Source of the DNA: Dinoroseobacter sp965279125
Lineage (GTDB): Bacteria; Pseudomonadota; Alphaproteobacteria; Rhodobacterales; Rhodobacteraceae
Reading direction: 5' to 3'
NCBI GenBank assembly: GCA_965279125.1
Contig: CBDIHL010000039.1
Span: 124,001 to 188,000, forward strand
DNA: 64,000 nucleotides
Shown here: positions 8,579-16,257 of the stretch, one piece after another
How positions within the stretch are numbered: the stretch's first letter is position 1
Layout: the number at the start of each line of letters is the position of its first letter
Program-made: the position numbers and the translations under genes
Notes under the pieces: generated by a model
Database searches by the model: none
What the model saw: the letters and a program-made list of their open reading frames with translations, nothing else
Told to the model about the DNA's origin: nothing

Positions 8579-9409
8579 CTAGATGCTCGCGAGGAATTCG
8601 GGTGTGAACACGCCCGAGAACACATGCGCGGTCGGCCCGGTCATCCAGACACCATCCTCGCGCCAGTCGATCTGGATATCGCCGCCATCGAGCGTGATCG
8701 TCACCTTGCGGTCGGTCAGGCCCCGGCGATGGGCGGCAACGGCGGTCGCGCAAGAGGATGATCCGGAGGCAAGGGTCGGGCCGACGCCACGCTCCCACAC
8801 GCGCATACGCAGGTGGTTGGGGGCGATGAGGGATGCGGCTTGGACGTTGGTGCGTTGGGGGTAGAGGGGGTGGTGTTCGAACTTGGCGAGGTCGTTGAGG
8901 TCAATTTTATCGGCATCTTCGACGAAGAAGGTGCAATGCGGGTTGCCCATGCCAGTGGCGGTGGGGGAGCCGTCTATGGGCAGGTGCAGGGTGTCGAGTT
9001 TGTGGGCAAGTGGAATGTCCTGCCAGTCGAGCTGCGGTTGGCCCATGTTGATGGAGGTTAGTCGGTCGCCCGCATCCTGGGCAAAAAGTGTGCCGCGATC
9101 TGTGGTCAGGATCAGGTCCGTTGCCACAGCTTCGTCCATGATCATGCGCGCGATACAGCGGGTCGCGTTGCCACAGGCCGCCGAGGTGGAACCGTCGGCG
9201 TTGTAGAATATCAAATGCGCGTCGGCGTCTGGGCTGGCGTGGATCGTTGCCAATTGATCAAAGCCAACGCCGCGGTGACGATCAGAAATTGCGCAGACAA
9301 GCGCTTGCGGCAGCGGCACATTACCTGCGCGCATGTCGATCACGACGAAGTCGTTGCCAAGGCCGTGCATTTTCAGGAACGGCAGGCTGGAGAGAGCGGT
9401 CTGGACCAT
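8579..9409 (-). CDS. dapF: Diaminopimelate epimerase, second catalytic Cys replaced
   Basis: Cofactor-independent epimerase converting LL- to meso-diaminopimelate for lysine and peptidoglycan. Family landmarks are KMHGLGNDFVVID, the first catalytic Cys in ACGNATRC and GMGNPHC. At the second active-site position, where the family has ACG(T/S)GAC, this protein reads ASGSSSC: the Ser codon is at 8765-8767. A cysteine does occur five residues later. The ATG at 9409 was chosen because it leaves a normal 13-residue lead before KMHGLGN; ATG 9439 would add ten more residues. Neither has a clear ribosome site. Divergent from tRNA-Lys. Confidence 0.88.
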   Translation of the reverse strand: MVQTALSSLPFLKMHGLGNDFVVIDMRAGNVPLPQALVCAISDRHRGVGFDQLATIHASPDADAHLIFYNADGSTSAACGNATRCIARMIMDEAVATDLILTTDRGTLFAQDAGDRLTSINMGQPQLDWQDIPLAHKLDTLHLPIDGSPTATGMGNPHCTFFVEDADKIDLNDLAKFEHHPLYPQRTNVQAASLIAPNHLRMRVWERGVGPTLASGSSSCATAVAAHRRGLTDRKVTITLDGGDIQIDWREDGVWMTGPTAHVFSGVFTPEFLASI

Positions 9410-9464
9410 CGCGCGGCATATAACGCGGGTCTGCGGCATTTGAAAGGTTTGGCGGAAAAGGCGC

Positions 9465-9493
9465 TTGACCCTGCGGGGGGGCTTTTGTAGATG
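9465..9493 (+). promoter_or_regulatory. Sigma-70-type promoter of tRNA-Lys
   Basis: TTGACC (9465-9470) and TAGATG (9488-9493) are separated by exactly 17 bases, placing a transcription start near 9500, about 5 bases before the mature tRNA. The spacing and hexamers match a housekeeping promoter with a GC-rich discriminator-side region usual for stable RNA genes. Confidence 0.65.
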
Positions 9494-9504
9494 CAGCTCT
9501 CAGT

Positions 9505-9580
9505 GGGCCGTTAGCTCAGTTGGTAGAGCAACTGACTTTTAATCAGTTGGCCGCAGGTTCGAATCCTGCACGGCTCACCA
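9505..9580 (+). tRNA. tRNA-Lys (anticodon TTT), CCA encoded
   Basis: Cloverleaf is complete: acceptor GGGCCGT (9505-9511) pairs with ACGGCTC (9570-9576) with one G-U pair, the D arm contains AGCTCAGTTGGTAGAGC, the anticodon stem-loop CTGACTTTTAATCAG presents TTT, and the T arm has GGTTCGAATCC. The 3' CCA is encoded (9578-9580). TTT reads Lys AAA and AAG codons. Confidence 0.97.
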
Positions 9581-9731
9581 CTGTTTCTCTTTTACTTGAT
9601 CATGCGAGCAAAGCTTTGTCTTGCCGCATACTGCTCTGAGAGCAAATGCGGGCTGTCTGGAGCACGGAAAACGCGTTGGTACGCGAACCTCTTCGGCATC
9701 ACGTGAACCATGCTACCCTAAAGATCGAGAT

Positions 9732-9778
9732 TCTCGACACCGCGCACTGGGTGGGGGCATTAAGGCGCGGTGCCGAGA
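9732..9778. repeat. 14-bp imperfect inverted repeat
   Basis: TCTCGACACCGCGC (9732-9745) faces GCGCGGTGCCGAGA (9765-9778), pairing 13 of 14 bases around a 19-base loop. There is no T run behind it on either strand, so it is not a canonical terminator; a structured RNA or a protein-binding dyad are alternatives. Confidence 0.5.
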
Positions 9779-9814
9779 CTAGGGCATTCACCCTCGATGT
9801 ATCTTAGATGTCTT

Positions 9815-9853
9815 AGAAAGACGGTCGCGATGAGATGCGCACGCGGTCTTTCT
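9815..9853. repeat. 8-bp perfect inverted repeat
   Basis: AGAAAGAC (9815-9822) faces GTCTTTCT (9846-9853) around a 23-base spacer. It lies 37 bases after the larger repeat at 9732-9778 and 80 bases before the DUF2794 start. A match of this length could occur by chance. Confidence 0.3.
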
Positions 9854-9932
9854 GGGGTAATCGCACGGCGAAAATGGGGCACAGCTGAATGGGTGCTTGA
9901 TTTGCGGTGCGGCTCGCGCCACCTTTTTATCT

Positions 9933-10271
9933 ATGACAGTACAAGCGCCCCTTCCCTACCGTGCCGCCCTCGAGACGGTGCATTTTCACCGCACTGAGCT
10001 ATCGGTTATCCTGTCGCTTTATGGCCGTATGGTCGCGGCGGGTGAGTGGCGCGATTACGGTATTTCAAGCCTGCGGGATGCCGCGATCTTCTCGGTCTTT
10101 CGGCGCACGGCTGAAAACCCGCTGTACCGGATCGAAAAGCGACCCAAGCTAGCGCAACGCCAAGGGCAGTATTGTGTCGTTGGAATGGACGGCCAGATCC
10201 TGAAACGCGGCAATGATCTGAGAATTGTGCTGCGCGTGCTCGAACGCAAACTGATCCGCGCGGTGGACTAG
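9933..10271 (+). CDS. DUF2794 domain-containing protein
   Basis: Small protein of 112 residues of unknown function that is conserved across alphaproteobacteria. The typical block VILSLYGRMVAAGEWRDYG, followed by DAAIFSVFRR, PLYRIEK and VVGMDGQILKRGNDL, identifies the family; the C-terminus RVLERKLIRAVD is also standard. The ATG at 9933 (MTVQAPLP) was chosen over an upstream in-frame ATG at 9897 because homologous proteins start close to this point. It converges with the NlpC/P60 gene, with a 4-base overlap of the 3' ends (10268-10271). No signal peptide or membrane segment. Confidence 0.85.
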   Translation: MTVQAPLPYRAALETVHFHRTELSVILSLYGRMVAAGEWRDYGISSLRDAAIFSVFRRTAENPLYRIEKRPKLAQRQGQYCVVGMDGQILKRGNDLRIVLRVLERKLIRAVD

Positions 10272-11098
10272 CTGAGCCGTTTGCGGGCTGTTACCCTGCC
10301 AAATTCCTTGGCAGATATACGTTTCACGGCTGCTGTCAGAGGCTCAGACGCCGTCATCATGTGATATGCGTTGGCATGAAGCAGTGTGTCCGCATCGCGC
10401 ATGATGCCGACGTGACCTTTCCAAAACACCAGATCGCCCCGCCGTAAATCTGCATTGTCGTGCAATAGCATCCCAAACTCGGCCTCTTGCATGTCGCTGT
10501 CGCGCGGGCAGGGGAGGCCGCAGATCAGATGTGCGATCTGCACGAGGCCCGAGCAATCGATGCCCCAACCGCAATTGCCACCCCAGAGATAAGGGGTGCC
10601 GAGGAATGCCTCGGCGATAGCGACCGGGTCAGTTGGGCGGGCATCGAGGGGCGTTATGTGTTGCAAGGGCAGCCAACCGTCTGGCGTCTCGGCAAACGCG
10701 CCATCAAAACCGTGAACTTCAAGGAGGCTGCCGCAGGTCAGGCTATCACGTGGCACGGTTTTGAAATCCGGTTCCGGGTAGAGATGCGTGCTGCGGGCGA
10801 TGACCTGATGGGTGGGCACTGTCCGAGGTCGCAGCGTGCTGCTGGGCGTGTAGCCACAATAGCCGTCGCGGTCCGATTGCAGGAAACTCAGCTCAGGACC
10901 GCGCGAGATGACGGTCAGGGGTTCTCCGTAGATCAGTTCTTTGTCGATCCCTCCCATCGGTTCTCGCCACAGTGGCGCGCGGGGCACACCCAACGATGCC
11001 GCTTCGCCGTCTGTGAACCGCTCAGCCTTGATCTCGCCCTGGAGTTTGCTGAGGGCAGTCGTTCCGTCAAAGGGTAAGCGCCTGCGGTCATCTGTCAT
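10268..11098 (-). CDS. NlpC/P60 family peptidase with N-terminal SH3 region
   Basis: C40-family cysteine peptidase of the gamma-D-glutamyl-diamino-acid endopeptidase type that cleaves peptidoglycan stem peptides. The catalytic domain (about residues 155-270) has C182 in GIDCSGLVQIAH, H229 in KGHVGIM and a third polar residue at H241 (HANAYHM). The preceding 140 residues hold SH3-like strands (VISRGPELSFLQSDRDGYCGYT, STHLYPEP). There is no signal peptide, so it may act on imported muropeptides in the cytoplasm, as dipeptidyl-peptidase VI does. Its ATG overlaps the stop of the aminopeptidase gene by 4 bases, which suggests joint translation and a shared role in peptide recycling. Confidence 0.88.
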   Translation of the reverse strand: MTDDRRRLPFDGTTALSKLQGEIKAERFTDGEAASLGVPRAPLWREPMGGIDKELIYGEPLTVISRGPELSFLQSDRDGYCGYTPSSTLRPRTVPTHQVIARSTHLYPEPDFKTVPRDSLTCGSLLEVHGFDGAFAETPDGWLPLQHITPLDARPTDPVAIAEAFLGTPYLWGGNCGWGIDCSGLVQIAHLICGLPCPRDSDMQEAEFGMLLHDNADLRRGDLVFWKGHVGIMRDADTLLHANAYHMMTASEPLTAAVKRISAKEFGRVTARKRLS

Positions 11099-12480
11099 AG
11101 ATCAAGCAACTTTGGCAGCGCTTCAAGCACCGCGCGCGCACCTTGCCCGACGCCGCCTTTCGGGCGTGCGGGTGCCGGCGTTGGTTGCCATCCGTAGATG
11201 TCGAAATGCATGTAGCGGCTGGCGCTGGTGAAACGGCGCAGGAACAACGCCGCAGTGATGGACCCCGCGAAGCCGCCCGAGGGCGCGTTGTCGAGATCGG
11301 CGATGCCCGGCTCGATCATCGTTTCGTAGGCGGTATGAAATGGCATGCGCCACACGGGGTCGCGCACAATCTGCGCTGCCGTGCTCAGGGTTTCCGCGTC
11401 GGCATCGCTATCGGTGTAAAAGGGCGCGAGGTCCGGTCCAACAGCGACGCGCGCCGCCCCAGTCAGCGTCGCCATGGAGATCAGCAGATCCGTCGGCTCT
11501 TCGGTGGCAAGCGCGAGGGCATCGGCAAGCACAAGGCGCCCTTCCGCGTCGGTATTGTTGATCTCGACCGTCATGCCGTTGCGCGCGGTCAAGATATCGC
11601 CGGGGCGAAACGCATTGCCCGCCACGCTGTTTTCGACCGCCGGGATCAGAAGGCGCAGACGCAGGGGCAGTTTTAGCGCGAGAATCATTTGCGCGAGACC
11701 CAGCACAGTCGCAGCGCCGCCCATATCCTTTTTCATCAACGCCATGGACCCGCCGGGCTTGAGGTTCAGCCCCCCGGTATCAAACGCAACGCCTTTGCCG
11801 ACGAGGGTCAGACTGGGCCCTGTTTCGCCATGGCGCAGATCAATCAGCCGGGGCGCGCGATCAGCGGCGCGGCCCACGGTGTGGATCAGCGGCAGGTTGG
11901 CGGTCAGGAGGTCATCGCCAGTGGTGACGCTGATCTGTGCGCCAAAACGCTCGGCAAGGTCGCGGGCAGCCGCCTCGATCCCGTCGGGGCCAAGTTGGTT
12001 GGCGGGCGTGTTGATCAGGTCGCGGGTGAGGACTTCGCCTTTCGCAATCGCCTCGATCCGTGCGGCATCGACGCCGTCCGGCGCAATAAGGTGCGCGATT
12101 TCGGGTGCGGGCGTCTTGGCTTGGCTGAACCGGTAGCCGCTGAGCAGCCATCCCAAAGCGGCCTCCGTCAGATCATCGTCCCTAAGCGCGCCGTCCAGCC
12201 GATAGGTCCCGGCAGGCAGTGCGCGGGCGACGCGTGCCAAATCGAACCGGGTTCGTCTGGGCGGCTCAGCCGGTGCACCCGCGAGAACGGCGGTGATCCT
12301 TCCGTCCGCTGCGGGGAGGACCACATGCGTACTTGGCTCCGCATTGAACCCCTGCGCCGCAACCCAAGCGGCCTGAGCACCGGAGAGTGTGCTCAGATGC
12401 GCCTCTAGCGCGTCGGGGCTTAGCACCGTGACGGGGATAGCATCCGCGCGATCTGCGGCGAAGGTAAAGCGATCTGACAT
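11095..12480 (-). CDS. M17 family leucyl aminopeptidase
   Basis: Di-zinc cytosolic aminopeptidase that removes N-terminal residues. In the 461-residue protein the metal and catalytic motifs are complete: GKGVAFDTGGLNLKP (about 228-242), KKDMGGAA (250-257) and the family signature NTDAEGRL (309-316). The N-terminal 150 residues are the usual variable macro-like domain. Followed by the NlpC/P60 peptidase with overlapping stop and start, so the two probably degrade peptides together. In alphaproteobacteria this is the shorter PepA-like branch; no DNA-binding role, as in E. coli PepA, can be inferred. Confidence 0.92.
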   Translation of the reverse strand: MSDRFTFAADRADAIPVTVLSPDALEAHLSTLSGAQAAWVAAQGFNAEPSTHVVLPAADGRITAVLAGAPAEPPRRTRFDLARVARALPAGTYRLDGALRDDDLTEAALGWLLSGYRFSQAKTPAPEIAHLIAPDGVDAARIEAIAKGEVLTRDLINTPANQLGPDGIEAAARDLAERFGAQISVTTGDDLLTANLPLIHTVGRAADRAPRLIDLRHGETGPSLTLVGKGVAFDTGGLNLKPGGSMALMKKDMGGAATVLGLAQMILALKLPLRLRLLIPAVENSVAGNAFRPGDILTARNGMTVEINNTDAEGRLVLADALALATEEPTDLLISMATLTGAARVAVGPDLAPFYTDSDADAETLSTAAQIVRDPVWRMPFHTAYETMIEPGIADLDNAPSGGFAGSITAALFLRRFTSASRYMHFDIYGWQPTPAPARPKGGVGQGARAVLEALPKLLDL

Positions 12481-12552
12481 GGCCGATATCCTGCGGTTTC
12501 TACCGATCCGACACTATCCACCGCCTGCCCAAGCGCAAGTCAGCGGTGCGGC

Positions 12553-13011
12553 CTACGTCCAATGATCCGCAATATCCCAGCTTTTTCGCATTGCGCGCGC
12601 AGCCAGCCTGACGAGACGATGAAGAACTGCCGACATCGCATTTATGTCCCCGCGCATTTGACAGGCGCGCACATCGCGCACCACGCTGCGGCACACCGGC
12701 AATCCGATATTGCGTGCTGCAGCATCAATTCTATCACAAATCTGCCGCGTCTTTTGTCCCCGTGCTTTGCCGTGGCTGTGCAGATCATGGACCAGCTCGG
12801 CGGTCAGCGTCGCAATCTCGCGCAGCGCGCCATCGACAAGTTTTTGCGTGCCGTCCTCGCCATGGGCGACGACAAGCTCCACCAGGCGATCTTGGTCAAA
12901 TTCCAAGTTTTCTTCAAAATGAAGCGTCACGAGCGCCTGTTCTCCGTCAACTTCGGGTCGGCGCGGCCCCCCTGCGCGCGGTCGTCGCGTTCCGTTTTCG
13001 TATCTTAGCAT
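12553..13011 (-). CDS. Hypothetical protein, Arg-rich start and helical body
   Basis: Not recognised. The 152-residue frame starts MLRYENGTRRPRAGG and reads as a plausible soluble protein: a basic head, then acidic and mixed helices (HFEENLEFDQDRLVELVVAHGE) and a basic C-terminal half with three cysteines. No membrane segment, signal peptide or known motif was identified. An in-frame start at 13062 would add a Pro/Gly-rich lead and is less likely. The gene is divergent from the carbonic anhydrase (147-base gap) and on the same strand as the aminopeptidase, 72 bases upstream of it. Codon pattern and uninterrupted length favour a real gene over chance. Confidence 0.6.
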   Translation of the reverse strand: MLRYENGTRRPRAGGPRRPEVDGEQALVTLHFEENLEFDQDRLVELVVAHGEDGTQKLVDGALREIATLTAELVHDLHSHGKARGQKTRQICDRIDAAARNIGLPVCRSVVRDVRACQMRGDINAMSAVLHRLVRLAARAMRKSWDIADHWT

Positions 13012-13158
13012 CGTTCTCTCCGGTCCCACCGATTTCGGCCCCACGGCTGGACCTTGGCCCAACAGGATGAAGAAAGCGTTGTCACAGGGGGGCGAATATC
13101 CCTCGCATTTTCAGAGAAAACGCGCTTTACGAGAAGGTGGACGGACGAGAGAGCACCG

Positions 13159-13809
13159 ATGGATAAGGCCAAACCGCTGCCGCAATACATGGCGCAGCGC
13201 TACCATGGGTGGCGCGCAACCACCTATGATGAGAACAAGTTTTGGTATCATCGGCTGGAGGAAGAAGGCCAACGTCCGCGGGCTATGGTGATCTCATGCT
13301 GCGACAGTCGGGTGAATGCGAGCGCAATTTTTGGTGCCGATGCAGGAGAGCTGTTCATTCACCGCAATATCGCCAACCTCGTCCCGCCCTTTAACCCAGA
13401 TGGCGATCACCACGGCACCTCGGCGGCGGTGGAATACGCGGTCACGCAGCTGAAGGTCGCCCATCTTCTGGTGATCGGGCATTCCAGCTGTGGCGGCGTG
13501 CGTGGCTGTATGGATATGTGCGAAGGTCATGCGCCCGAGCTGGAGAAAAAGAACAGTTTTCTGGGCAGATGGCTCGACATTCTGGCCCCCGGCTACAGCC
13601 ACGTCAAAGGCATCAATGATCCCGATGACCGTGCCCGCGCGCTGGAACAGCAAGGTATTGTCATCGCGCTCGAGAACCTGATGACCTTTCCGTATGTCCA
13701 CCAAGCTGTCGAGGAAGGTCGCCTCAGCATCCACGGTGTCTGGGCCGAGATCGGTAATGGACGTTTGCACAGCTATGTCGCTGCGGACAAAGCCTTCGTC
13801 GCGGTTTAG
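13159..13809 (+). CDS. Beta-class carbonic anhydrase
   Basis: Zinc enzyme interconverting CO2 and bicarbonate. In this 216-residue protein the zinc ligands are C47, H108 and C111 (ISCCDSRV, GHSSCGG), and D49-R51 is the catalytic dyad of the beta class. The ATG at 13159 follows GAGAG; upstream in-frame codons lack family similarity. Immediately downstream are an SbtA-like bicarbonate transporter (55 bases) and a PII-like SbtB (3 bases), so its likely role is to handle imported bicarbonate. No signal peptide, hence cytoplasmic. Confidence 0.94.
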   Translation: MDKAKPLPQYMAQRYHGWRATTYDENKFWYHRLEEEGQRPRAMVISCCDSRVNASAIFGADAGELFIHRNIANLVPPFNPDGDHHGTSAAVEYAVTQLKVAHLLVIGHSSCGGVRGCMDMCEGHAPELEKKNSFLGRWLDILAPGYSHVKGINDPDDRARALEQQGIVIALENLMTFPYVHQAVEEGRLSIHGVWAEIGNGRLHSYVAADKAFVAV

Positions 13810-13864
13810 TTGACGCTTTAGGGCGCACCCGCTACCCAAAAACGTGACGGAACGGGAAGATGTC

Positions 13865-14842
13865 ATGGACGGAATATTTGCGCTCGCGGCGGACAACCTG
13901 CTGTCACCGATCATTTTGTGTTTTGCGCTTGGATTGACGGCAGCCTTTGCCCGGTCCGACCTGACGGTGCCTGAAGCCGTTGCCAAGGGCATGTCGATCT
14001 ATCTGCTCTTTGCTATCGGCTTTAAGGGGGGCGCTGCCGTTGCGGATCACGGGATTGATGCAACCTTGTTGCTGTCTCTGCTCGCCGGTGGCGTGCTGTC
14101 GTTTATCCTGCCGTTCATCGCCTTTGGCCTGCTGAAATCCATGACGCGGCTCAGCGTAACCGACGCGGCCGCGGTTGCGGGGCATTATGGGTCGATCTCG
14201 ATTGTGACATTCGTAGCGGCAAGCTCGGTTCTGGAAGGGCAGGGCATTCCGGGCGAGGGCTACATGGTGGCCGTTGCAGCGGTGATGGAAGCGCCCGCGA
14301 TTCTGTCGGCCCTCTATCTGGTGACCAAGGGCGGTGGCAAAACCGATGTCGAAGACGGGCTCATCCGCGAGATCCTGCTGAATGGTTCGATCGTTCTGCT
14401 CGTCGGGGCGTTCTTCATCGGGTTGATCACCGGCAAGGAGGGTCTTGCCCTGATCGCTCCGTTCATCGTCTCGCCGTTTCAGGGTGTGTTGTGCCTGTTC
14501 TTGCTGGATATGGGCCTCGTTGCGGGGCGCGGCTTGCGTGAAGCGCGCGGGGTTTTGACGAAGGGCGTGTTCGCCTTCGGGGTGCTGATGCCGCTGGTCG
14601 GGAGCCTGTTTGGGCTGGGGACTGGCTTGCTGCTTGGGTTGTCCACTGGCGGGGTGGCGCTGTTTATGGTCCTCAGCGCCTCGGCCAGCTACATCGCGGT
14701 CCCGGCGGCGATGCGTGTGGCCCTGCCCGAGGCGAACCCGTCGGTCTATTTGACCTTGTCGCTGGGCGTGACCTTTCCGTTCAACCTGACGCTGGGCATT
14801 CCGATTTACGTGGCGCTCGCCACCACATTCGCGGGGGGATAA
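13865..14842 (+). CDS. Sodium-dependent bicarbonate transporter, SbtA family
   Basis: A 325-residue membrane protein with about ten hydrophobic helices in two halves, matching the SbtA (DUF897) family that takes up bicarbonate with sodium in cyanobacteria and many proteobacteria. Family-like stretches include NLLSPIILCFALGLTAAF, a Gly-rich AIGFKGGAAV and DAAAVAGHYGSISIVTF. ATG 13865 was chosen because GGGAAG lies 9 bases upstream. It sits between a carbonic anhydrase and a PII-like protein. SbtA is regulated by SbtB binding adenine nucleotides in cyanobacteria; the same may hold here, which is inference. Substrate in proteobacteria is rarely tested. Confidence 0.88.
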   Translation: MDGIFALAADNLLSPIILCFALGLTAAFARSDLTVPEAVAKGMSIYLLFAIGFKGGAAVADHGIDATLLLSLLAGGVLSFILPFIAFGLLKSMTRLSVTDAAAVAGHYGSISIVTFVAASSVLEGQGIPGEGYMVAVAAVMEAPAILSALYLVTKGGGKTDVEDGLIREILLNGSIVLLVGAFFIGLITGKEGLALIAPFIVSPFQGVLCLFLLDMGLVAGRGLREARGVLTKGVFAFGVLMPLVGSLFGLGTGLLLGLSTGGVALFMVLSASASYIAVPAAMRVALPEANPSVYLTLSLGVTFPFNLTLGIPIYVALATTFAGG

Positions 14843-14845
14843 CTG

Positions 14846-15151
14846 ATGCAACGCCATGACGCAAAACGGGTCGAGATCATCATCGAAGAACCGATGGTCC
14901 GCCGATTGAAAAGTGCATTGATCGAGGCGGGCGTCACCGGCTTCACGGTATTGCCCGTGCATGGTGGATCGGGACGGTCAGGCAACTGGACGCGAGAGGG
15001 CCAGATCACGGGTGGCATGGTCGCGGTGGTCTGTATCATCCGGGAGGAGCGCTTGGGCGCGATGCTCGATGCCGCGTTCGAGGTGGTCGAGCGCCACATC
15101 GGCGTGGTCAGCGTCACCGATTGCCAGGTGCTTCGCGCGGAACGTTTTTAG
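14846..15151 (+). CDS. PII-like protein, SbtB-type
   Basis: A 101-residue ferredoxin-like PII-fold protein (KRVEIIIEEPMVRRLKSALI... start, then the GxTGFTVLPVHGGSGRSG nucleotide-loop region and a final VVSVTDCQVLRAERF strand). It begins 3 bases after the transporter gene, which is the normal partner arrangement for SbtB. SbtB trimers bind cAMP, AMP or ADP/ATP and gate SbtA. The C-terminal cysteine-pair loop (R-loop, CGPxGC type) of cyanobacterial SbtB is absent here, so redox control through it is unlikely. Confidence in the PII fold is high, in the exact ligand low. Confidence 0.85.
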   Translation: MQRHDAKRVEIIIEEPMVRRLKSALIEAGVTGFTVLPVHGGSGRSGNWTREGQITGGMVAVVCIIREERLGAMLDAAFEVVERHIGVVSVTDCQVLRAERF

Positions 15152-15204
15152 GCATCTGCCTGTTTTTTGTGCTATAAGGCGCGTGGGAAACAGGGAGAGA
15201 GTTG

Positions 15205-15741
15205 ATGAAATTTCTCAAGCGCTTGATTGCTGTGGTTGTCATTGTCGTCGCCGCATTGATTGGCGGGGCCTATTTGCTGCCTCAGGAAGTGACCGTATCT
15301 CGCAGCATCACAATCGATGCTGAGCCGGACGCGATTTTTCCACACGTGAACTCCATGCAAGGCACCGAAGGTTGGTCCCCATGGCTGTCGCGCGACCCGG
15401 AGGTGCGGCTGAGCTATAGCGGGCCGGAAATGGGCGTGGGCAATACGCTCGAATGGGCGTCCGAGGAGCCGAGTGTGGGCAATGGCCGCCAAGAGATCGT
15501 TACGAGTGTCGAGAACGAGCGTGTCGAGACCGCCCTTGATTTCGGCGATATGGGCACAGCGCAGGCGGCGTTTATTCTGGAGGCGAATGGCGGCGCGACA
15601 CAGGTAACTTGGACGCTTGTAACCGACATGGGGACCAATCCGGTCGGGCGCTATATGGGTCTGATGATGGATCGCTGGGTCGGAGCGGACTACGAGGCTG
15701 GGTTGGCGAACCTAAAGGCGCTCGTCGAGGGCGGCGCTTAA
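15205..15741 (+). CDS. SRPBCC family protein with membrane anchor
   Basis: The 178-residue protein has one N-terminal hydrophobic helix (FLKRLIAVVVIVVAALIGGAYLL) followed by a START-like ligand-binding domain. The opening strand VSRSITIDAEPDAIFPHV and the tail GLMMDRWVGADYEAGLANLKALVE are typical of polyketide-cyclase-like SRPBCC proteins. It is probably held on the outer face of the inner membrane. The ligand is unknown. ATG 15205 is preceded by GGGAGAG. It is 53 bases downstream of the SbtB-like gene on the same strand, so it may be transcribed with the bicarbonate genes, but no functional link is established. Confidence 0.8.
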   Translation: MKFLKRLIAVVVIVVAALIGGAYLLPQEVTVSRSITIDAEPDAIFPHVNSMQGTEGWSPWLSRDPEVRLSYSGPEMGVGNTLEWASEEPSVGNGRQEIVTSVENERVETALDFGDMGTAQAAFILEANGGATQVTWTLVTDMGTNPVGRYMGLMMDRWVGADYEAGLANLKALVEGGA

Positions 15742-15776
15742 CGTCTGATTAACGCCTCATGCCCCATGATCCGGGG

Positions 15777-16257
15777 ATGATGACACACGAGACGATTCTA
15801 AAGATCCCCGACCCGCTTTTGCGGGAGGCCTGTAAGCTGGCACGCACGCGCGAAATGACCGTTGGTCAGATTGTGCGCGACGGCGCTGTCGGCGGAACTC
15901 AGGCGCGCACGTCGCAAAGCTGGCAAGCGGTTGAAAGCGCTGGAGGTCGAGGTCGCGCCGGTGCGCGCTGAGCTGGCCAGTGACCTTGCGCTGGCGCAGA
16001 GTTGGCCGGATCTGCAAGCGCGTTTGACCAATAAAGGCTATGTTCTGCGGGTGTCCGGTGGCGGCCTTGCGTTGCTGCGTCTGGTCGGTGGCGCGCGCAT
16101 TTGCACTGCGTCTGATCTGGGGCCGGGCTACGGGCGGCTGATGGAACGGTTTGGCGGTCCGATGCCGAATGACGAGGCAGAGCCAAAGAGGGCACGCCAA
16201 ATCCAGGCGACACTCGATCTGCTCGACCGCGACGACGATGCGGTGATTGATTTCTAG
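15777..16257 (+). pseudogene. RHH-like small protein gene with one frameshift
   Basis: The N-terminal frame reads MMTHETILKIPDPLLREAC then LARTREMTVGQIVRD, a pattern like the ribbon-helix-helix start of small DNA-binding proteins. It then runs into Gly/Arg-rich nonsense after 15881. In the next frame a sensible sequence continues (ALSAELRRARRKAGKRLKAL...), ending at 16257. One extra G in GG at 15882-15883 explains the shift; without it the product would be about 159 residues. The body has basic helices and an acidic C-terminus. The DNA-binding role is inferred only from the N-terminal resemblance. The 3' end overlaps the converging outer membrane gene by 4 bases. Confidence 0.6.

Larger units (their letters stand above)
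9581..9932. other. Intergenic region after tRNA-Lys with two inverted repeats
   Basis: No convincing gene in 352 bases. It holds two potential stem-loops (listed separately at 9732-9778 and 9815-9853). A short open frame across 9770-9997 has a composition that does not resemble coding sequence and overlaps the DUF2794 gene. The promoter of the DUF2794 gene and possibly a terminator for the tRNA should lie here, but no T-run terminator was seen. Confidence 0.4.

Noticed and set aside
9770..9997. 75-codon open frame after tRNA-Lys
   Set aside because: It overlaps the DUF2794 gene in another frame and lacks a ribosome site or sensible composition.
13904..14962. A 352-codon open frame opposite the SbtA gene
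   Set aside because: It mirrors a helix-rich gene and reads Gln/Arg/His-rich without any motif.
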